Origin: Kribbella pittospori
Lineage (GTDB): Bacteria > Actinomycetota > Actinomycetes > Propionibacteriales > Kribbellaceae
NCBI RefSeq assembly: GCF_004331465.1
Contig: NZ_SJKB01000015.1
Coordinates: 121,801 to 185,800, forward strand
Reading direction: 5' to 3'
DNA: 64,000 nt
Positions within the stretch are counted from its first letter, which is position 1. The number at the start of each line of letters is the position of its first letter. Shown one piece after another: positions 58,647-64,000 of the stretch. The notes beneath the pieces are model-generated. The model searched no databases and was not told the DNA's origin. It worked only from the letters and a program-made list of their open reading frames with translations. Made by a program: the position numbers and the translations under genes.

Positions 58647-58881
58647 CACACCCCAGACACTACGACTTGGTACTGAGTCCGTGCACAGCCGCAACCCTGC
58701 GGGCGGCCCGCCGAGGGACCGCGAGGTGTTGTCGAGGCTCTGGAGGCGGTTGTGTGCGCATGTGGTGATGGATCTACAGGCATGGATCCGGGCCGCCTGC
58801 GGGGAGGTATCTGGCGAGAGGCTCGTTGCCATCAGTTGGTCCGCTCGTTAGCTCAAGTGCGGCAGTAGCCGACGCCGCCGG

Positions 58882-60210
58882 GTGGACACCCGGGACTGGC
58901 ACGATGCGGTGCAGCGGTGCTGGGTCGCTGCGCTGGGCAATGGAGGCGATTGTGGTGACCACGCGGGACCGTGCGCTGCGCCGGATGCGCGGCACGCGGC
59001 GCGACCGCGACCTAGCACGAACGCCTGCCATGGGCCGCTGGTGCTTCAGGCGGGTTTGGCAGTGATTGCGGCGGTGTGCGGCGCGGTACTCCTCTACCTG
59101 TTCCTCGCCTGGCTGCTCGGCGTGGCGCCACGTCCTGATGAGGCGACCTCCGATCAGCAGAAGTTGCTCGCGGACATGGTGAAGATCGCCCTCGGGCTGG
59201 CAGCCGGCGTTGGAGCCGCCGTCGCTCTCATCGTCGGTTACCGACGCGCACGAGTCGAGGAGGCCGGTAGCCACCGCGACGACCGTCGGCTGTTCAGCAG
59301 CCGATACCAGGAAGCGGCCGAGCTCCTCGGTCATGACAAGGCTGCCGTCCGGCTCGCTGGCATCTACGCGATGTCGCGACTCGCGGATGACTGGTCCGAA
59401 CAGCGACAACAGTGCATTGACGTGCTGTGTGCGTACTTGCGGCTGCCGTACGACCCCCCGAATAGCGATCCCGGCGAACGGGAAGTCCGGCTCACTGTCA
59501 TCCGGCTCATCACCGCACACCTGCGACCCTCCGCCACGCGCCCGTGGCGCGGTCATGACCTCGAGTTCACCGGAACTGTCTTCGACGGCGGGGACTTTCG
59601 TGATGTGGAGTTCTCCGGCGGTAGCGTCGACTTCGGCGGCGCTGTATTCTCGAGCGGCACCGTCAGCTTCGCCAACGCCGTGTTCTCGAGCGGCACCGTC
59701 AACTTCGAGAACGCCGTGTTCTCCGGCGGCACCACCGAAGTCGGCGCCGGCACCGTGTTCTCTGGCGGGCCCGTCGACTTCGACGCTCCGTCAACTTCGG
59801 CTTCACCAAGTTCTCCGGCGGCACCGTCACCTTCTTCAGCGGCTTCTCCGGCGGCGAAGTCAACTTCGTCGGCACAAAGTTCTCCGGCAGCGCCGTCCAC
59901 ATGAACGCACAGTTCTCCGGCAGCACCGTCTTCTTCGCCGACGCTGAGTTCTCCGGCGGCCGCGTCACTCTCGACAGCAACTTCTCCGGCGGCCGCATCA
60001 GCTTCGTCAGCAAAGTTCTCCAGCGGCATCGTCGCCTTCGGCGGTGCTGATTTCTCCGGCGGCATCCTCGACTTCGACAGCGCAGAGTTCTCCGGCGGCG
60101 ACGTGGACCTGACCCAAACAGTTCTCCTGCGCGGCGGCACGGAGCCACAGAACCTTCCTTCAGATCCTCCCGCGAATCTGAGGCTACCGGGCTGGATGAA
60201 GCAGACCTGA
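58882..60210 (+). pseudogene. Pentapeptide-like repeat membrane protein, frameshifted
   Basis: The 5' part encodes two membrane helices (VLQAGLAVIAAVCGAVLLYLFLAWLLG and ALGLAAGVGAAVALIVG) and a cytoplasmic RYQEAAELLGHDKAAVRLAG region, then a beta-helix of roughly 12-residue units of the form FSGGxVxFxxAx. Near 59787 the reading frame changes and the repeats continue in another frame; near 60012 it changes again, and the last units run to a stop at 60208-60210. Two indels, the first likely from slippage between repeats, have broken the gene. The start is uncertain; 58882 is the longest reading. Confidence 0.7.
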
Positions 60211-60239
60211 CCAAACGGTCACCAGATCGCCAATCGCCG

Positions 60240-60350
60240 AGCTACACGAACGCGTACTTCCACCACGCGACCGAAGTGCGATCGGAGTTCGAGCACGCCG
60301 GCTTCGACGACGTCACCGTACTGCGCGTCGAGGGCCCGGCTGTCTCCCGC
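60240..60350 (+). pseudogene. C-terminal fragment of a SAM methyltransferase
   Basis: Roughly 37 codons read YTNAYFHHATEVRSEFEHAG and then FDDVTVLRVEGPAVSRL, which is the pattern found near the end of class I methyltransferases in actinobacteria. No N-terminal SAM-binding part precedes it; it is immediately downstream of the broken repeat protein. A small relic. Confidence 0.45.
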
Positions 60351-60457
60351 CTGGTCACGGCATCCCCGGGCGAGGCGGATCGGGCCGGTCGACATACCTC
60401 GCCGCGGCGCTGGTGCGGACGATTGCGGCGATGCGCGCTGCACCGCGGCCGGCGCTG

Positions 60458-60590
60458 CTACCCGAAGGTGAAGGCGGAGGCCGCGGCCCCCGGCGCGTGG
60501 AATGTGACCTCGATGGTTCTTTCGCGGACTTCACCTTGTTGACGGATGAGCTGATAGAGCCGTCCCTCGTCGACGACCCGCTCCGCCTGG
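60458..60590 (-). pseudogene. C-terminal fragment of a thioredoxin/DipZ-like protein
   Basis: The last 40 or so codons before a stop read RLYQLIRQQGEVRERTIEV followed by TFHAPGAAASAFTFG, similar to the very end of DipZ-type thioredoxin-domain proteins. The rest of the gene is absent. Recognition rests on a short stretch. Confidence 0.4.
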
Positions 60591-60806
60591 CTGAGCGGTG
60601 AAGCGATGAGCGTCGGGTTCGGCTGGCCAGTGACCGTTGCTGACCGGCCGGACCTGCTTGCGCATTCCCGCTGTGGCACGACCATTTGATCCGTACAGCC
60701 CGCATAGCCCCGCTCGCAGAAAGCCGCGGTCCCAGGGCTGTAACGCAGGTCTCGATCGTCGAAAATGGTGGACTCGCATCCGCACGAGTGTTCTTATCGC
60801 AGTGCT

Positions 60807-61591
60807 ATGGATAGCAGTGTGGTTGTGACAGAAGACGAGATCGCCGAGGGCCTCGGTCGGCTGGGCCTGGACTCGACATCATCGGTGCTCGTTCACGCGT
60901 CGTTGCGGTCATTCGGTCGAGTTGACGGCGGGGGTGAAGCCGTCTGCCGGGCTCTGGTCGGAACATGCGGGACGGTGATGATGATCTCCGGCACTTGGGA
61001 CCTGACCGGCGTGCCCGCACTCCCCGGCCTGGTTCGGCCACACAACGCTTACTACAACGCAGACACGTGGGCAGCCTTCGATGACGCGCTCGGGAGCGCA
61101 GTACCGTTCACGTCGGGCTTGCCGGTCGACAGCTGGCTAGGACGGGTCTCCGAGACTATGCGGCTGGGCTTTGCGCACGAGCGGAGTACACACCCGTTGT
61201 TCTCCTTCCTGGCGGTCGGACCCATGCGCGACGGCTGATCGAGGCCCAGCGGCTCGAATGGCCCCTCGGACCGATCGAAGCTCTTGCTGAGCTAGGCGGG
61301 CATGTACTGCTCCTCGGCGTCGGCCACACGTCGAATACGACGATTCACCTTGCTGAGCAGCATCTGGGCCGGTCACGGTTCTATCGGTACGCCAAGGTGG
61401 CACCGGGGGCATGGGCGGAGCTGCCAAATGTCTCAGGTGAGAGCCACAGGTTCGATGAGATCGAACCTGAGTTGAGGCCGGTCACGACCGAGGTACGCAT
61501 CGGCGACTGTCGTGCTCGACTAGCTCGCGGAACCCTTGGCCCATTGGGTGATCTCGTAAGCCGCGTTGCCAGGCTCCGGTTGGCCGCCTGA
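60807..61591 (+). pseudogene. Aminoglycoside 3-N-acetyltransferase-like gene, frameshifted and truncated
   Basis: From the ATG at 60807 the frame encodes an AAC(3)-family start (EIAEGLGRLGLDSTSSVLVH, then RSFGRVDGGGEAVCRAL) and stops at 61236-61238. In the +1 frame the family sequence continues at once (LIEAQRLEWPLGPIEALAEL, LLLGVGHTSNTTIHLAEQHL) up to about 61500. One missing G at about 61234 explains the break. The C-terminus then runs into the end of the convergent PH-domain gene and loses similarity. AAC(3) enzymes transfer acetyl to position 3 of 2-deoxystreptamine. Confidence 0.75.
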
Positions 61592-62017
61592 GCTCAACTC
61601 GGTCGAGGTCAGCTTTGGGGCCAGGAACGCGAACGCCGTGCCGCCATCTCGCAGCCGGATGACGAGTCCGAAGTAGTTGAACCGCGCAGAGACCACCTCC
61701 GATCGGCGAACCCTTCGTCCGCCGACCGGGTAGCGGATGACCAGCTCGTGCGCCGTGATTCGGACTGTCGGCCGGATGACCGTCACCGTCATGACTCCGA
61801 ACGCCAGGAGCGCTGGCCACATTTCGCGAATGGGCCAATCCTCGCTATCTACGATCGTGACCAGCGTCGCGCCGAGGAAGGGCAGGCCGAGGAAGATGCG
61901 GGTCCACAGGTTGTTGCCCCAAACCTGTTCCTGCACCGTTCCCTGTCCGTACTTGTCGGGCTGCTTGTCATCCACGGATGCAGTGTGACAGCAGGACCGT
62001 GCCAGCGAAATGCGCAA
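61520..62017 (-). CDS. Small membrane protein with PH-like domain
   Basis: Up to 165 residues; the first part of this frame (to about residue 14) is not protein-like, and a GTG at 61975 beginning VDDKQPDKYGQ is a plausible start giving about 151 residues. Two hydrophobic helices (IFLGLPFLGATLVTIVD and WPALLAFGVMTVTVI) are followed by a PH-like beta domain (VRITAHELVIRYPVGGRRV, VSARFNYFGLVIRL). This layout is common in actinobacterial PH-domain membrane proteins of unknown role. It overlaps the broken acetyltransferase gene at its 3' end. Confidence 0.7.
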   Translation of the reverse strand: MRISLARSCCHTASVDDKQPDKYGQGTVQEQVWGNNLWTRIFLGLPFLGATLVTIVDSEDWPIREMWPALLAFGVMTVTVIRPTVRITAHELVIRYPVGGRRVRRSEVVSARFNYFGLVIRLRDGGTAFAFLAPKLTSTELSSGGQPEPGNAAYEITQWAKGSAS

Positions 62018-62410
62018 TCGCCATGCCTGCCCCGTCCCCCTAATGACTGGGTAACAGGTCCCGGGTGGCTGTTGACGTCTTCCCGTCCCTTGGCCGGTTA
62101 GGCCTTCTATCAGGCCGACGCGACTGACGTCCGGGGCCTGTTCGCAGGCGCTGTATCGGCTCGGCGCGTCGGCGATGTCTTCGGCATGCCGGCCGGAAGT
62201 GTTGGTCGTGGTTCGAGCCCGCCCGCACGGTCGATACCTCGTTCACCGGGAGCCTTCGAGCTCTGACTCGCAGACCGGGGCCGTGAGGGTTGCTGGGATC
62301 GCGAACGGCTCATCGGAGGGAAGACCGCAGAGTCTCGTCATTAGGGCGCCGCGCGCTCTCGCCAGGGTCCACGAACCGGACCGAACACAGCCACGAGGAG
62401 GTGCAGACGG
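62018..62410. other. Non-coding region containing the left end of the IS110 element
   Basis: About 390 bases with no credible gene. In IS110-group elements the non-coding end upstream of the transposase encodes the bridge RNA that guides insertion, so a structured RNA is expected within about 62100-62400. CATTAGGGCGCCGCG (62339-62353), 57 bases before the transposase start, recurs at 63977-63991. Confidence 0.55.
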
Positions 62411-63660
62411 GTGAAGATGTTCTGCGGGATCGACTGGGCCGAAGGCCATCACGACATCGCGCTGATCGACGATCTTGGCCAGTTGCTCACAAAGAAGCGC
62501 ATCAACGAGACCGCGGCCGGGTTCGCCGAGCTCACCGCGATGCTGGCCGAGGCCGGCGACACCTCAGTGGACCCGATCCCGGTGGCGATCGAGACCCCAC
62601 GCGGTCTGCTGGTCGCGACATTGCGAGCGACCGGGCGCCCGGTCTATTCGATCAACCCGATGGCCGTCGCCCGCTACCGCGAACGGCACACCGTCAGCCG
62701 GGGCAAGTCCGACCACGCCGATGCGATGACGCTGGCCAACATCCTGCGCACCGACCAACACATCCACCGCCGGATCCCGGCCGACACTCACCTGGCCCAG
62801 GCGGTCGCAGTACTGGCCCGTGCACACCAAGACGCCACCTGGCGCCGCACCAAGGCCTCCAACGACCTGCGCTCGTTGCTCCGCGAGTACTACCCAGCAT
62901 TCCTCGAGGCATTCGCCGGCAAGACAGCCAGCAACCTGGCCACGCCCGAGGCCCGCGCGGTGCTGGCGATCGCCCCAACCCCGGCCGCGGCTGGGAAACT
63001 GTCGAAGGCCCGGATCGCTTCCGCGCTGCGCCGAGCCGGACGCCAACGCCGCATCGACACCACCACCGCACAACTGCACGCCGCCCTCCGCGAGCCGCAA
63101 CTGCGACAGCCCGACCTAGTCGAGCAAGCCATGGGCCACCAGGCACTCGCCCTACTCGCAACCCTCGACACCGAGTGCCACAACGTCGACGAACTCGGCC
63201 AGGCCACCGCCGAGCTGTTCCAGCAGCACCCCGACCACGCCATCATCACCAGCTTCCCCGGCCTGGCCGACAACACCGGCGCCCGGATCCTGGCCGAACT
63301 CGGAGACGACCGAACCCGCTTCACCGACGCCAGATCAGTCAAGGCCTACGCCGGATCCGCACCCATCACCTGCGCCTCCGGCCGGTCAATCTCGATCACC
63401 CACCGCCGCGTCAAGAACGACCGCCTCGCCGCGGCCAGCTGGGCCTGGGCCTTCGCCGCCCTCGCCCACGACGAGCACGCCAACCGCCACTACCGACATC
63501 GACGCGACCACGGCGACCGCCACCCAGCCGCACTACGCCACCTGTTCAACCGGATGCTCGGCCAGCTCTACTTCTGCCTCCAAACCGGCCAGCACTACCA
63601 ACCCCACAAAGCCTTCGCGGCACCTGCAGCTTGACCTCCAAATCTAATCGGAGGTCTGAT
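62339..63660 (+). mobile_element. IS110-family insertion sequence (ends approximate)
   Basis: The transposase gene with upstream non-coding sequence and a short downstream hairpin (GACCTCC at 63633-63639, GGAGGTC at 63650-63656) defines the element. IS110 elements lack inverted repeats and often lack target duplications, so the outer ends cannot be fixed from one copy; the left end may extend up to about 300 bases further left. Confidence 0.7.
62411..63634 (+). CDS. IS110-family transposase (DEDD recombinase)
   Basis: A 407-residue transposase. The N-terminal RuvC-like DEDD residues are visible: D8 (FCGIDWA), E61 (VAIETPRG), D101 and D104 (GKSDHADAM). The C-terminal Tnp_20 domain holds the catalytic serine in AYAGSAPITCASGRS near residue 316. 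These enzymes use a bridge RNA to recognise donor and target. Start GTG 62411 with GAGGAGG nine bases upstream. Full-length and uninterrupted, so the element may be active. Confidence 0.95.
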   Translation: MKMFCGIDWAEGHHDIALIDDLGQLLTKKRINETAAGFAELTAMLAEAGDTSVDPIPVAIETPRGLLVATLRATGRPVYSINPMAVARYRERHTVSRGKSDHADAMTLANILRTDQHIHRRIPADTHLAQAVAVLARAHQDATWRRTKASNDLRSLLREYYPAFLEAFAGKTASNLATPEARAVLAIAPTPAAAGKLSKARIASALRRAGRQRRIDTTTAQLHAALREPQLRQPDLVEQAMGHQALALLATLDTECHNVDELGQATAELFQQHPDHAIITSFPGLADNTGARILAELGDDRTRFTDARSVKAYAGSAPITCASGRSISITHRRVKNDRLAAASWAWAFAALAHDEHANRHYRHRRDHGDRHPAALRHLFNRMLGQLYFCLQTGQHYQPHKAFAAPAA

Positions 63661-64000
63661 AGCTGCCAAACCCAGGCCAGCGCGGCGCGTGGCAAGAGTC
63701 GGCTTGCCGATCCCGTAGGGACGCGAAGCGCTCTAATGGGTGCGTGTCGTGCGGCTCGCGGCCACCGGTTTGGATGATCACTTTGGCGCCCGGAGGCTTG
63801 GATCTCTTCGTCAAGAGGGTGACCCCGGCCGGTGGCGGGCGCAGACTGCTGCTCGAGCCGCCGGCGGGATGACCACTCAAGCGCTCGGAGACCTGGATCT
63901 GTTCGTCAAGACGGTGGCCCCGCCGGTCGCTGGAGACCGCAGACGGCTGGTGGGGTGTCGCGCCGTGAGCGCTGTCCATTAGGGCGCCGCGTGGCCTCCG
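63635..64000. other. Non-coding right edge with a second IS110-type left end
   Basis: No gene is supported here. The sequence TGGATCT(C/G)TTCGTCAAGA occurs at 63799-63816 and 63894-63911. CATTAGGGCGCCGCG at 63977-63991 duplicates the motif 57 bases before the IS110 transposase start, so another IS110-type transposase probably begins just past the window, and 63700-63970 would be its bridge-RNA region. Confidence 0.5.

Noticed and set aside
58627..58851. Open frame of 74 codons between the HD gene and the repeat protein
   Set aside because: No ribosome binding site, partly antisense to the HD gene, no recognisable similarity; treated as non-coding.
62205..62225. GTTCGAGCC motif resembling a tRNA T-arm, as a possible right attachment site
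   Set aside because: Only about eight bases match tRNA-Lys and the flanks differ, so it does not support an attachment site.

Overview
The window is chromosomal DNA of a high-GC actinobacterium. Gene style (many GTG starts, 4-base ATGA/GTGA overlaps), SigE-type and SigG-type ECF sigma factors, LAL and SARP-like regulators, OFA and DHA2 transporters and the codon bias all fit a Kribbella/Nocardioidaceae-like soil organism. That assignment is inferred from gene content; no rRNA is present to test it.

Region 1 (1-5.8 kb): the start of a GH15 glucoamylase/trehalase-like gene running off the left edge, cytochrome bd oxidase (cydA-cydB), and a LuxR-type LAL regulator just upstream of cydA on the same strand.

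Region 2 (6-29 kb) is a C2-acid (oxalate/glyoxylate) locus interleaved with sugar genes. A leftward operon encodes an oxalyl-CoA decarboxylase-like TPP enzyme, formyl-CoA:oxalate CoA-transferase (frc, very close to the Oxalobacter enzyme), a fused NDP-forming acyl-CoA synthetase, an Nramp-like permease without the metal-binding motifs, and a small membrane protein. Nearby are an OFA-family (oxalate/formate antiporter type) carrier, a sucCD pair, a broken tartronate-semialdehyde reductase gene, a truncated hydroxypyruvate isomerase gene and a ketopantoate-reductase-like gene. Four promoters in this stretch carry related ATAC-based operators, so these units look like one regulon whose regulator lies outside the window. 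The glyoxylate-to-glycerate arm is genetically decayed while the oxalate arm is intact. Between them sit three Gfo/Idh/MocA dehydrogenases and a LacI-controlled ABC sugar importer plus GH35 beta-galactosidase with two clear LacI operators.

Region 3 (29-50 kb) is ordinary chromosome: RibD/DHFR-like reductase, SigG-like ECF factor, P-loop kinase, MarR plus DHA2 efflux pump with a palindromic operator, cold-shock protein with a structured leader, GNAT, M23-like protein, a 1065-residue NTPase-TPR-SARP regulator, methyltransferase, oligoribonuclease, tRNA-His(GTG), SigE-like factor and partner, RidA, a NarL-type two-component system, SMP-30-like and ankyrin secreted proteins, a class V aminotransferase, TenA, a phytoene-desaturase-like flavoprotein and tRNA-Lys(CTT).

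Region 4 (50.2-64 kb) is accessory DNA downstream of tRNA-Lys. It opens with a tyrosine recombinase that carries an XRE helix-turn-helix domain inserted inside its catalytic domain, its ribosome binding site buried in a hairpin. Then come an unknown 396-residue protein, a primase/Toprim-like protein, a PPC (DUF296) protein coupled to a large XRE regulator, an XRE/PLD-like regulator coupled to a NUDIX hydrolase, an HD protein, a group of broken genes (pentapeptide-like membrane protein, methyltransferase tail, thioredoxin-like tail, aminoglycoside 3-N-acetyltransferase) and an IS110-family element whose subterminal sequence recurs at the right edge, suggesting a second element starting there. 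No right attachment site for the integrase was recognised, so the element boundary is unknown.
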